Of a DNA stretch of 14,508 nt, positions 7,199 to 14,419 are shown piece after piece (the stretch's first letter is position 1; each line of letters starts with the position of its first letter). The notes under the pieces are model-generated. The model was given only the letters and a program-made list of their open reading frames with translations. It was not told the origin of the DNA and made no database searches. Origin of the DNA: CAYJEQ01 sp964369235. Its GTDB lineage: Bacteria; Bacillota; Clostridia; Oscillospirales; Ruminococcaceae. The stretch spans positions 1 through 14,508 of the forward strand of contig CAYJEQ010000068.1 in NCBI GenBank assembly GCA_964369235.1. The letters run 5' to 3'. Both the position numbers and the translations under genes were made by a program.

Positions 7199-8683
7199 CT
7201 AGAAGATATAAGGATCAGCAGTTTCAGCCTGCCATCTTGCTAGACGGGTGTATAGCTCCTGCTTAATATCACCATAAGCTGGATCATTAGCTAGGTTATT
7301 TAGCTCGTAGTGATCCTTTTCTAGATCGTATAGCTCCTCTACATCGTCCTTAGTTTTGATTAGTTTGTAGTGCTGATAGCGAACTACCCTTGCCATAATA
7401 TCTTCCCCATAACCATGACCATGAGTTTCGGTAAAGATATCATCACGCCACTGTACATCTTCACCCTTAACTAGCGGCAGGATACTTTTACCCTGTACTG
7501 GGTTTTTTGTATAGCTTAGACCAGCAGAATCAAGAATGGTAACAGGGAAGTCAACAGTGGAGATAAACTCATCTCTAACCTGTCCAGCTGGGATAACCCC
7601 TGGCCAGTTAATTGCAAAAGGTATTCTTAAAACTTCCTCAGTCATGTAAGAGCCCTTGTCAAAATGTCCACCGTGACTTGCAAGTCCATCGCCGTGGTCG
7701 GTAGTCCAGATAATAATAGTGTTCTTATCAAGACCTAATTCTTTTAGCTTATCGATAATTAGTCCACCAGCTGCATCTACCATTGTCTGATGTGCAAAGG
7801 CATGTCTAATTAGATTTTCCCAACCACTCCAAGGCTTAGGTGATGGCTGAATAATAATATCATCAACACTTAGTGGAACATTACGCTCTCTAAAGTATGT
7901 TTTTGGCTTGTTTGCAAGATCATCTGCAAAACTACCATAAGGCTCAATGTGGAAATCAGGATACATATCTAGATATTCCTGTGTAGGGAAGTGAGGCTGA
8001 TGTGGGCCCCAGAAATCCACTCTAATAGAGAATGGTTTACCAGTGTTTTCCTTAGCTAGCTCCTCTAGCTGATCACAAGCCAGATTAGCTAGGAAGAAAC
8101 TTTCATGGGTTTCCTTAGGGGTGGTAGTAACGCCTACCCCATGCTCCCCACACCAATCAGCTTTACACTTGTAGTCAGCACCAGGCTCCAGCCCGTCCCA
8201 GTCACCTCTATCACAGATGTCAGATACATAAAAAGCATCGGAAATCTTATGAACTGCTTCTGGAAGGTTTCTCTTAGCTAGGTATTCCTTATATTCTGGC
8301 TTGGTATATGGGTTTGAGTAGTCGGTGTAGGAGAAGCCCTTACAACCATGCTCATTAGCTGCGCCAGGGCCAGCATGCCATTTACCATAGTAGAAGTTAT
8401 CATAACCATTGTCAGTAAGTGTCTGTAGATACACTTCGTGATCATATGGAGGATCGGTGTAGTTGTGGTACTGCTTATGGGTATGTGGGAACAGTCCTGT
8501 AAGTACAGTTCTTCTTGTTGGGCCACATAAAGGAGAAGCGCAGTAAGCATTGGTAAACTTTGCGCCACCTTCTGCCAGTTTATCAAAATTAGGTGTTAGT
8601 GGACGATTTTCCTGATTCCACCACCAGCGATAGTAAGCCTGATGGTCATTGTGGATAAAAACGATATTTGGTTTATTGGACAT
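7199..8683 (-). CDS. Cys-type sulfatase family hydrolase (alkaline phosphatase superfamily), cytoplasmic
   Basis: Predicted hydrolase of sulfate esters. Close relatives also include formylglycine phosphonate/phosphate-ester hydrolases. It has 494 residues and no signal peptide. The sulfatase signature is C53-G-P-T-R followed by RTVLTG, where C53 would be converted to formylglycine; in anaerobes the radical-SAM enzyme anSME does this. Other likely active-site elements are N12/D13 near the N-terminus, GKWH (100-103), GPHQPH (226-231), TTDHGD (327-332, metal D329/H330), and K344 in FDKGSY. No maturase gene is in the window. The gene is 38 bases downstream of the second permease gene with a good AAAGGA site, so it reads as the last gene of the importer operon and suggests an imported ester as substrate. 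The exact sulfatase subfamily is not assigned. Confidence 0.88.
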   Translation of the reverse strand: MSNKPNIVFIHNDHQAYYRWWWNQENRPLTPNFDKLAEGGAKFTNAYCASPLCGPTRRTVLTGLFPHTHKQYHNYTDPPYDHEVYLQTLTDNGYDNFYYGKWHAGPGAANEHGCKGFSYTDYSNPYTKPEYKEYLAKRNLPEAVHKISDAFYVSDICDRGDWDGLEPGADYKCKADWCGEHGVGVTTTPKETHESFFLANLACDQLEELAKENTGKPFSIRVDFWGPHQPHFPTQEYLDMYPDFHIEPYGSFADDLANKPKTYFRERNVPLSVDDIIIQPSPKPWSGWENLIRHAFAHQTMVDAAGGLIIDKLKELGLDKNTIIIWTTDHGDGLASHGGHFDKGSYMTEEVLRIPFAINWPGVIPAGQVRDEFISTVDFPVTILDSAGLSYTKNPVQGKSILPLVKGEDVQWRDDIFTETHGHGYGEDIMARVVRYQHYKLIKTKDDVEELYDLEKDHYELNNLANDPAYGDIKQELYTRLARWQAETADPYIF

Positions 8684-8702
8684 AATAGTAATCCTTTCTT
8701 AT

Positions 8703-8714
8703 AGCCCTAGGGCT
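8703..8714. repeat. 12-bp perfect palindrome between second permease and sulfatase genes
   Basis: AGCCCTAGGGCT is self-complementary and lies in the 38-base gap before the sulfatase gene. It has no loop, so it is a poor RNA hairpin. It could be a protein-binding site or chance. Confidence 0.25.
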
Positions 8715-8721
8715 GTGTATA

Positions 8722-9657
8722 TTATCTAGCCTGTACATATTTAGTGTAAGGCTTACCACCTGCAGCAACCCCTGTAGTTTTTCTCTTCTTGGAGCTGTAC
8801 ATCATTACAGCAATACAAGCTAGGTAGGGGATGGTTTGTACAAATTCAGTTGGGATTGGGTTATTAGGTAGGGTTTGCATATATATCTGCACAGCACTGA
8901 AAAATCCAAAGAATATTGCCGAACCGAAAGCTCCCATTGGAGTCCAGTTACCCATGATTACAGCAGCCATAGCAAGATAACCTCTACCAGCAATCATACC
9001 TTCTTGGAATAGATTCATCTGGCCGATAGATAGTGTTGCACCACCTAGACCACCTAGGGCGCCAGATAGCAGTACACAGGAGTATCTTACTTTGTGTACA
9101 TTAATACCGGCAGTTTCGGCAGCTTTAGGATGTTCACCTACCATAGTTATATGCAGCCCAAAAGCAGTTTTCTTAAATGTATAGATAAGTATTAGCAGTA
9201 CCACAAAGGATAAGTATACCAAAGGAGAAAGCTCCGATAGTATAGGCCCCAGTATAGGCACATCTGCTAAAAATGGGGTTTTGGAGATATTTTCTACCTG
9301 AGCACTGGTACCCTGTTGGCCAAATATAGCCTTAGTACCGATACCAGAAAGACCGGTGGCAAGAAGTATTAGTGCCATGGAACTTACCGACTGATTACCA
9401 CCAAAGGTAATACATACCACTGCATGAACTGCAGATATAAGTACCCCAACAGCAATGGCAAACAGTACCCCAATCCATGGAGAGCCAGTTAGGTATACCC
9501 CTACAACAGCAGCAAAGGCGCTAGCAGTCATAATACCCTCAAGACCGATATTAACTACCCCAGAACGCTCTGAGATAACCCCTCCCATAGCTGTGTAAGC
9601 TATGGAGGTACCACTTCTTAGGGTGGCGATTATAATGTAATTAAGTGCAGTAAGCAT
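8722..9657 (-). CDS. nupQ: ABC transporter permease, NupQ/RfuD-type (BPD_transp_2 family)
   Basis: An integral membrane subunit of 311 residues that forms the translocation path with the other permease. Hydrophobic segments are interrupted by the family hallmarks SERSGVVNIGLEG (29-41) and the ATPase-coupling loop GLHITMVGEHPKAAETAGI (167-185), followed by a Gly-rich helix LSGALGGLGGA (197-207). It ends in a basic tail (KKRK). This arrangement is typical of the second permease of nucleoside (NupNOPQ) and riboflavin (RfuABCD) importers. AGAAAGGAATG precedes the ATG. A 91-base gap with an imperfect inverted repeat separates it from the first permease, unlike the overlap seen upstream. The gene symbol reflects family, not demonstrated substrate. 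Confidence 0.85.
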   Translation of the reverse strand: MLTALNYIIIATLRSGTSIAYTAMGGVISERSGVVNIGLEGIMTASAFAAVVGVYLTGSPWIGVLFAIAVGVLISAVHAVVCITFGGNQSVSSMALILLATGLSGIGTKAIFGQQGTSAQVENISKTPFLADVPILGPILSELSPLVYLSFVVLLILIYTFKKTAFGLHITMVGEHPKAAETAGINVHKVRYSCVLLSGALGGLGGATLSIGQMNLFQEGMIAGRGYLAMAAVIMGNWTPMGAFGSAIFFGFFSAVQIYMQTLPNNPIPTEFVQTIPYLACIAVMMYSSKKRKTTGVAAGGKPYTKYVQAR

Positions 9658-9677
9658 CTAAGTATCATTCCTTTCTC

Positions 9678-9748
9678 AAAAGCTAGTCCATAGATTTTCC
9701 ATAGATTGATAATAATATGGGGAAAACTATAGCCTAGAGTTAGCTTTT
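9678..9748 (-). repeat. Imperfect inverted repeat with internal direct repeats between the two permease genes
   Basis: AAAAGCTA (9678-9685) and TAGCTTTT (9741-9748) are perfect inverted copies. Inside them ATAG-A-TTTTCC pairs with GGAAAACTAT with small bulges, and TCCATAGATT occurs twice with an 11-base period (9687-9696, 9698-9707). On the - strand, the direction of transcription, the structure ends in CTTTTG. It may reduce read-through or adjust the ratio of the two permeases. The evidence is by eye only. Confidence 0.4.
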
Positions 9749-10807
9749 TTAATTTTTAGCCTTGGTGGCTTTAGTGATGTAGTATCTTAGGAAGAATTCT
9801 GCACATAGGAATACAATGATAAATCCCTGTACCATGTCAGAAACATTTCTAGATACACCTGCACTGGTTTGCATTAGTAGGGAACCAGTTTTCATAGCTG
9901 ATAGAAGCAGTGAGGATAAGATAATAATTATAGGGTTGTTGTGGGCAATCAGTGCAACAGGGATACCGTTAAATCCATATCCTGTAGAAGCCCCTACAAT
10001 AACCTTATTCAGTGTACCTGTAACCTCGATACCTCCTGCTAAACCAGCAAGTCCACCACTGATAACTAGAGCTAGGAACATATTTTTTTCTACATTGATA
10101 CCAGCCCATTTAGAGGCGATAGGGTTAGAACCCACTGCACGCATTTCGTAGCCGATAACTGTTTTGAAAAGTAGGATGAATATTAAGAATGCCACTGCCA
10201 CTGCAATAATATAACCAATATTAAGTACATTAGGTGGTGCCATAATATTAGGTAGCTCTGCTGTTTTTTGTATAGGGTTGGTTGCAGAGGCAACACCATC
10301 TACTTTAAGAGGGCCTAGAATTAGATATTGTAGCATAGATGTTGCCACATAGTTAAACATAATTGTGGATATAACAACATTTACGCTGAATTTTTGTTTA
10401 AGTACAGCTGGGATAAATGCCCAGAACATACCACCTAGTATGGAGGCAAGTAGTGTAACTGGTATATGTAGAAAGCTAGGTAAAAAATCAATATAGATAC
10501 CAGCTACGCCTGCTGCTAACATACCACACATTAACTGTCCTTCTGCACCGATGTTAAAAACACCACATTTAAAAGCTACTGCCACTGCTAAACCTGTTAG
10601 CATAATAGGCACTGAGGTAGTAAGGGTGTTGGTAAAGGCTGCAGAAGTACCAAAGGCACCTTTAAGCAGTGCTGAGTATGCCTCTATAGGATTGTATCCA
10701 AAGGCAAACATTACTAAAGCCCCAACCACAACTGCCAAAAATAAAGCAAGGAAGGTTATAAATATCTCTAGGAATATTTTATTTAGATTGTCTTTTTTAA
10801 TATTCAT
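9749..10807 (-). CDS. nupP: ABC transporter permease, NupP/RfuC-type (BPD_transp_2 family)
   Basis: The first membrane subunit, 352 residues. An N-terminal transmembrane helix (about 12-36) is followed by the family motif GYNPIEAYSALLKGAFG (37-53). After several more helices come FNIGAEGQL (84-92) and the coupling loop GYEMRAVGSNPIASKWAGI (219-237), then the Gly-rich helix SGGLAGLAGGIE (250-261). These are characteristic of the larger permease in nucleoside-type Bmp importers. In the segment usually reading NxxEVIxTxMxN the Glu is Val (SVNVVISTIMFN), a small departure. Its ATG overlaps the ATPase stop by one base (TAATG), so the pair is translationally coupled. The ligand is not identified. 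Confidence 0.87.
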   Translation of the reverse strand: MNIKKDNLNKIFLEIFITFLALFLAVVVGALVMFAFGYNPIEAYSALLKGAFGTSAAFTNTLTTSVPIMLTGLAVAVAFKCGVFNIGAEGQLMCGMLAAGVAGIYIDFLPSFLHIPVTLLASILGGMFWAFIPAVLKQKFSVNVVISTIMFNYVATSMLQYLILGPLKVDGVASATNPIQKTAELPNIMAPPNVLNIGYIIAVAVAFLIFILLFKTVIGYEMRAVGSNPIASKWAGINVEKNMFLALVISGGLAGLAGGIEVTGTLNKVIVGASTGYGFNGIPVALIAHNNPIIIILSSLLLSAMKTGSLLMQTSAGVSRNVSDMVQGFIIVFLCAEFFLRYYITKATKAKN

Positions 10808-12339
10808 TAGTCCACCTTCTCCTTTTCTTCATTATGTATGCCTAGCATCATGGCACCTACCTGTTGACGGGTAACCTTGTTGGCATCAACTATATCCATG
10901 ATTTTCCCTTCGTGGAGTACCATTATTCTATCACTCATTGCTAAAACTTCATCTAGCTCAAAGGAGATTAAAAGCACAGCTTTACCGTTGTTTCTCATTT
11001 CGTATAGTGCCTTGTGGACAAATTCCTCAGCACCAACATCCAGTCCTCTAGTAGGCTGAACAGCTATTAATAACTCAGGGTTGTTGTTGGCTTCACGAGC
11101 GATAATAACCTTCTGCTGATTACCACCAGAAAGGGTTTGTACTGCCACTGTGGTGTCAGGACATCGCACATCAAAATCATCTTTTAGCTTTAAGGAATTT
11201 ATAAGGATTTCCTTAGCGTTTAAGAATAAATTTTTACTTTTAAATTTACTTAAATGCTGTTGCCCCAGCACCATATTATCCTTAATGGAATAATCTAGTA
11301 CAAGGCCTTGTTTATGTCTATCCTCTGGGATACAGGCAATACCACCATCTTTGCGCTGGCGCACCGATAGCTCTTTAATGTCCGAGCCTTTAAAGGACAC
11401 CTGTCCCGATGTAGGAGATGAGACACCTGTGATAATCTCCACTAGCTCCTGCTGTCCATTGCCATCAATTCCTGCTACTCCCAGTATCTCCCCACCTTTT
11501 AGAGAGAAGGATATATCTTCTAGTTTATTAAGGGTGCCACTGCCTTTGTAAAGTACATCACTAACCTGTAGTATAGTATCTCCCTGAATTTCAGGGCGCT
11601 GTTTTCTGCCTAGGTCAACATTTCTACCTACCATCATCTGGGTTACATCTTCAATGGAGGTTTCGCTTATTTTCTTAGTGCCGATAACCTTGCCTAGTCG
11701 GATTACCGTAATATTATCGGATATTCTAAATACCTCTTCTAATTTATGGCTGATAAAGATAATTGTCTTGCCATCTTCTTTTAGTTTAAGTAGAATTTTG
11801 CAGAATTCGTCAATTTCCTGTGGGGTAAGAACGGCTGTTGGCTCGTCAAATATCAGTATCTCAGCCTTACGGTATAAAACCTTAATAATCTCAACACGCT
11901 GCTGCTCATTAACCGATAATTCCGATACCTTTTTAGTAGGATCAATGCTAAATCCATACTGATTGGATAGCTCTGTAATATCTGCCTCAGCCTTAGCCCT
12001 ATCCACATTAAAAGCACTGCCAGGCTCGTCCCCAGCAATAATATTCTCAGCAACAGTAAGTTTAGGCACTAGCATAAAGTGCTGATGTACCATGCCGATT
12101 TTATTTTTAATACTGTCTTTGGAACTGTTGAAATTCACTGCTTTACCATCTACATAAATCTGACCTTCTGTAGGTTTATATAGACCAAATATAATATTCA
12201 TCAGTGTGGATTTACCTGCCCCGTTTTCCCCTGCTAGGGTATGTATACTGCCCTTCTCAACACCAAAGGAAATGTCGTTGTTAGCAATAACACCGGGGAA
12301 TTTTTTTGTAATATTTTTAAGCTCTAAAATATAAGACAT
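10807..12339 (-). CDS. nupO: Tandem-domain ABC transporter ATPase, NupO/RfuB-type
   Basis: A single 510-residue polypeptide with two ABC cassettes that supplies both nucleotide-binding sites of the importer. Domain 1 has Walker A GENGAGKST (38-46), Q-loop in VHQHF (Q86), signature LSVNEQQRVEI (141-151), Walker B ILIFDEP (161-167) and H198 in SHKL. Domain 2 is degenerate in the family-typical way: GIDGNGQQEL (290-299) lacks the Walker A lysine, the signature LSGGNQQK (403-410) is intact, and LLIAVQPTRGLD (423-434) replaces the Walker B Asp-Glu pair. An unusual point is Asn144, where the first signature normally has Gly. An AGAGGTGG ribosome binding site precedes the ATG. The gene follows the lipoprotein gene after a 122-base gap containing a terminator-like hairpin. 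Confidence 0.9.
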   Translation of the reverse strand: MSYILELKNITKKFPGVIANNDISFGVEKGSIHTLAGENGAGKSTLMNIIFGLYKPTEGQIYVDGKAVNFNSSKDSIKNKIGMVHQHFMLVPKLTVAENIIAGDEPGSAFNVDRAKAEADITELSNQYGFSIDPTKKVSELSVNEQQRVEIIKVLYRKAEILIFDEPTAVLTPQEIDEFCKILLKLKEDGKTIIFISHKLEEVFRISDNITVIRLGKVIGTKKISETSIEDVTQMMVGRNVDLGRKQRPEIQGDTILQVSDVLYKGSGTLNKLEDISFSLKGGEILGVAGIDGNGQQELVEIITGVSSPTSGQVSFKGSDIKELSVRQRKDGGIACIPEDRHKQGLVLDYSIKDNMVLGQQHLSKFKSKNLFLNAKEILINSLKLKDDFDVRCPDTTVAVQTLSGGNQQKVIIAREANNNPELLIAVQPTRGLDVGAEEFVHKALYEMRNNGKAVLLISFELDEVLAMSDRIMVLHEGKIMDIVDANKVTRQQVGAMMLGIHNEEKEKVD

Positions 12340-12377
12340 CAGTTTCCACCTCTTAGTTATCTATTGTACTCTCCTAG

Positions 12378-12435
12378 AAAAAGACGCCTTGGATTAAGAT
12401 AAATTTTATAAAATTATCATTACTCACAAGGCGCC
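12378..12435 (-). terminator. Attenuator/terminator between the Bmp lipoprotein and ATPase genes
   Basis: On the - strand GGCGCCTTG pairs with CAAGGCGTC over nine positions (12427-12435 with 12383-12391, one G-U). A further inner GATAA/TTATC stem is possible. The structure is followed immediately by five T (A at 12378-12382). This fits an intrinsic terminator that lets the binding-protein gene be expressed above the membrane and ATPase genes, a common arrangement in ABC importer operons. Confidence 0.75.
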
Positions 12436-12461
12436 CTATATATTCTTAGGATTATTAAATT

Positions 12462-13535
12462 TTAGTTTTCGTATACATAAGAATAAGCGCCAAATTCTTC
12501 TTCTGTGCCTGGTACATCAATTTCTCCAGAGATAACCTTAGCTGTTAGATCTTCGATAACAGCCATGTTTTCCTCACCAACTACATCAAGTAGAGCCTGA
12601 TTGTCAGTAAATAGTAGCTTAATACCACCCTCGGATAGACCTAGAGATGTCATATCATTAGCAAACTCGCCTGTTTCCTGATAGTTAGCTAGAATGGATA
12701 GAATAGCCTCATCAACTGGCTTAACTACAGAAGCAATGATTTTGTCATAACTAGCGTCAAACTGTCCATTAGCAGCACCAAATGCATAATTGCCTTCCCC
12801 TGCTTCTTCTGCAGCCTGGAATACACCTAGATTACAAGCACCAGCATATGTACCAACAAAGTCAGCACCCTGAGAGAACATTGCATTAGCATGTTCAAAA
12901 CCAATATTTGTATCAGCATAGCTATTTGTAAATGTTACTAGTACCTCTGTAGCTGGATCTACTGTTTTAGCACCAGCTGTGTAGCCGTACTGGTATCTTA
13001 GCTGTAGTGGCTCTGGAATAGCAAGGACTGCGCCAATTTTATCAGTCTGGCTCATTAGACCACCTAGAGCACCTGCAAGGAATGCAGCTTCATCTTCTTT
13101 GTACTCAAAGGAACTGATGTTTTCTGGTGTTTCTTCTAGGTACTCAACTGTGTAAAGGAAGTCTACATCTGGGTACTCAGCAGCAACTTCTGCCATACCG
13201 TCATAGTATTCACTTGTAGAAACTACGATAAAGTTTGCACCCTGCTGGATTAGTGTTCTAAATGCATTAGCTGTTTCAGCTACATCAGCAATTTCCAGTG
13301 CATAGTGAGGGATACCAAGCTGTTCCTCAGCCTTAGTTAGACCTGCAAGTACATCATCGGAGTAGCTACCTGTACCAAATGTATAGGCAATCATACCTGT
13401 AACGATATCTGTAGTTGTTTCGGCAGTATCACCACCTTCTGTGCTTTCAACTGGGGCGTCTGTTTCTGGCTGTGAACATGCAACTAGAGAAGTCGCCATT
13501 GCCATGGTAAGTAGTAATGCAATAATCTTTTTCAT
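12462..13535 (-). CDS. Bmp/PnrA-family substrate-binding lipoprotein
   Basis: A membrane-anchored ligand-binding protein of 357 residues for the downstream importer. The signal peptide has a LVAC lipobox with C20, followed by a short Glu/Thr/Asp-rich linker and the Bmp domain from about residue 45. Recognisable family segments are VSTSEYYDGMAEVAAEYPDV, ISSFEYKEDEAAFLAGALGG and DKIGAV. The nucleoside-contact segment, which in PnrA-like proteins reads roughly D-x-G-x-x-D-x-S-F-N, is here GTGSYSDD, and the later Asp before the pNV segment is not evident (YTVEYLEETPENI). The ligand is therefore probably not an ordinary nucleoside. Relatives also include the riboflavin binder RfuA. AAGGGA upstream and a clear signal peptide support the start. 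Confidence 0.85.
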   Translation of the reverse strand: MKKIIALLLTMAMATSLVACSQPETDAPVESTEGGDTAETTTDIVTGMIAYTFGTGSYSDDVLAGLTKAEEQLGIPHYALEIADVAETANAFRTLIQQGANFIVVSTSEYYDGMAEVAAEYPDVDFLYTVEYLEETPENISSFEYKEDEAAFLAGALGGLMSQTDKIGAVLAIPEPLQLRYQYGYTAGAKTVDPATEVLVTFTNSYADTNIGFEHANAMFSQGADFVGTYAGACNLGVFQAAEEAGEGNYAFGAANGQFDASYDKIIASVVKPVDEAILSILANYQETGEFANDMTSLGLSEGGIKLLFTDNQALLDVVGEENMAVIEDLTAKVISGEIDVPGTEEEFGAYSYVYEN

Positions 13536-13575
13536 AATTTACAATTCCCTTCTTATATACGGTTTGTGTTTTTAT

Positions 13576-13599
13576 ATTATAAAACCTAAGGTTTTATAA
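13576..13599 (-). promoter_or_regulatory. Candidate promoter with operator-like palindrome for the bmp operon
   Basis: The arms TTATAAAACCT (13577-13587) and AGGTTTTATAA (13589-13599) are perfect inverted copies around a single central base, giving a 23-bp palindrome. On the - strand one arm overlaps a perfect -10 hexamer TATAAT (13581-13576), about 40 bases before the lipoprotein start. The -35 is weak (around AGGACT). The palindrome also covers the end of the crp-like gene. A repressor or activator site is likely. It could alternatively act as an RNA hairpin, but no U-tract follows. Confidence 0.5.
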
Positions 13600-14334
13600 G
13601 TCCTGTGTTTTATACTGCTGGTCAGTAATAATACTTTCCATCCTATCCCTTTGCTGTAGGGAGATATGTATTTTGCCTTTAACTAGGGTTATTATATCCT
13701 GCTGGGAAAAAATTGCCAGTTTGCGATTAATGGTTTTAACACTAATGCCACCAATCTCCTCGGCAATCTTCTCTCTGGTTTTATTTATGATTATTTTCCT
13801 TGACTGATTATTCTCAGATAGCTTAAAACAGGAAAGAAAGTAATAAAGTATCCTAACATCATTAGAAGCACATTCTAAAGTTCGCTTTTGGGATAACTCT
13901 GCTAGTAGCACCTTTATAACACTTTCTGTACGAGCTTTTAACAGTTTATCATCACTGTAAATCCAGCTAATATAATCAGATTTATTTATCTCTATAATAG
14001 TGACATCACTTAGGGCTATTACACTAGCTGAGTAACTTGGAATATTAGCAAGAACTGCTGTATCTCCAACTATATCACCACAAGTAAAAACAGATTTGAT
14101 AAAATAATTCTGACCTGTATTATCATAATAGGGGGACGCCTTGCCCTTTAACATAATACATACATTAAAAGAGGGCTGATTTTCCTTAAAGAGAAATTCC
14201 CCTGCTGATAGCTTTCTTACTATAAAGGTTGCTTTCTGGGGAAATTTACTAAAAAGCTGTGTAAAGAATATCAGCTGTGGGTTGTCATTATCAAAGATAT
14301 TAAGCTCCCCTTGAACTGATTTGATTATATCCAT
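13594..14334 (-). CDS. Crp/Fnr-family transcriptional regulator
   Basis: A 246-residue regulator. A cyclic-nucleotide-binding-type beta-barrel spans about 25-125, with FLFKENQ (48-54) and GDIVGDTAVL (87-96) marking the jelly roll. It is followed by a long dimerisation helix and a C-terminal winged helix with TREKIAEEIGGISVKTINRK (186-205). The segment corresponding to the CRP phosphate-binding cassette (G-E-x..R-S/T-A) reads PSYSASV, without the cAMP-contacting Arg, so cAMP is unlikely as ligand. The cysteines (59, 85, 155, 169) are not in an FNR-type N-terminal cluster. It directly precedes the bmp operon in the same direction with 58 bases between, and probably controls it. The effector is unknown. 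Confidence 0.85.
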   Translation of the reverse strand: MDIIKSVQGELNIFDNDNPQLIFFTQLFSKFPQKATFIVRKLSAGEFLFKENQPSFNVCIMLKGKASPYYDNTGQNYFIKSVFTCGDIVGDTAVLANIPSYSASVIALSDVTIIEINKSDYISWIYSDDKLLKARTESVIKVLLAELSQKRTLECASNDVRILYYFLSCFKLSENNQSRKIIINKTREKIAEEIGGISVKTINRKLAIFSQQDIITLVKGKIHISLQQRDRMESIITDQQYKTQDL

Positions 14335-14361
14335 AATTCCTGTCCTTTACCTTACCACTTA

Positions 14362-14419
14362 TGCCAAGGACACTTAGCCATGCTTGCTTTGAAAGCTATT
14401 GCTATCGTCCTTTATGGCA
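14362..14419 (-). ncRNA. Structured region upstream of the crp-like gene (possible 5' leader)
   Basis: TGCCAAGGAC (14362-14371) pairs with GTCCTTTATGGCA (14407-14419) over ten positions with a three-base bulge. Inside the loop is the small hairpin GCTTTGAAAGC (14386-14396). AAAGCTA (14392-14398) could instead pair with TAGCTTT (14432-14438), which would exclude that small hairpin. Whether all of it is transcribed depends on which -10 is used: TATAAT on the - strand at 14426-14421 or at 14483-14478. I know no riboswitch class that fits. Confidence 0.35.

Noticed and set aside
8278..8586. 102-codon open frame on the - strand inside the sulfatase gene
   Set aside because: A shifted frame of a gene with an intact active-site signature. 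No start signal or domain.
9687..9707. CRISPR-like or mobile-element repeat (two TCCATAGATT copies)
   Set aside because: Only two 10-base copies with a single base between them. No spacers, no transposase, and no matching copies noticed elsewhere in the window.
9816..10151. 111-codon open frame on the + strand
   Set aside because: It lies wholly antisense to the first permease gene and its translation shows no domain. It is a by-product of the codon use on the other strand.
11654..11962. 102-codon open frame on the + strand
   Set aside because: Antisense to the double-domain ATPase gene, with no ribosome binding site or recognisable motif.
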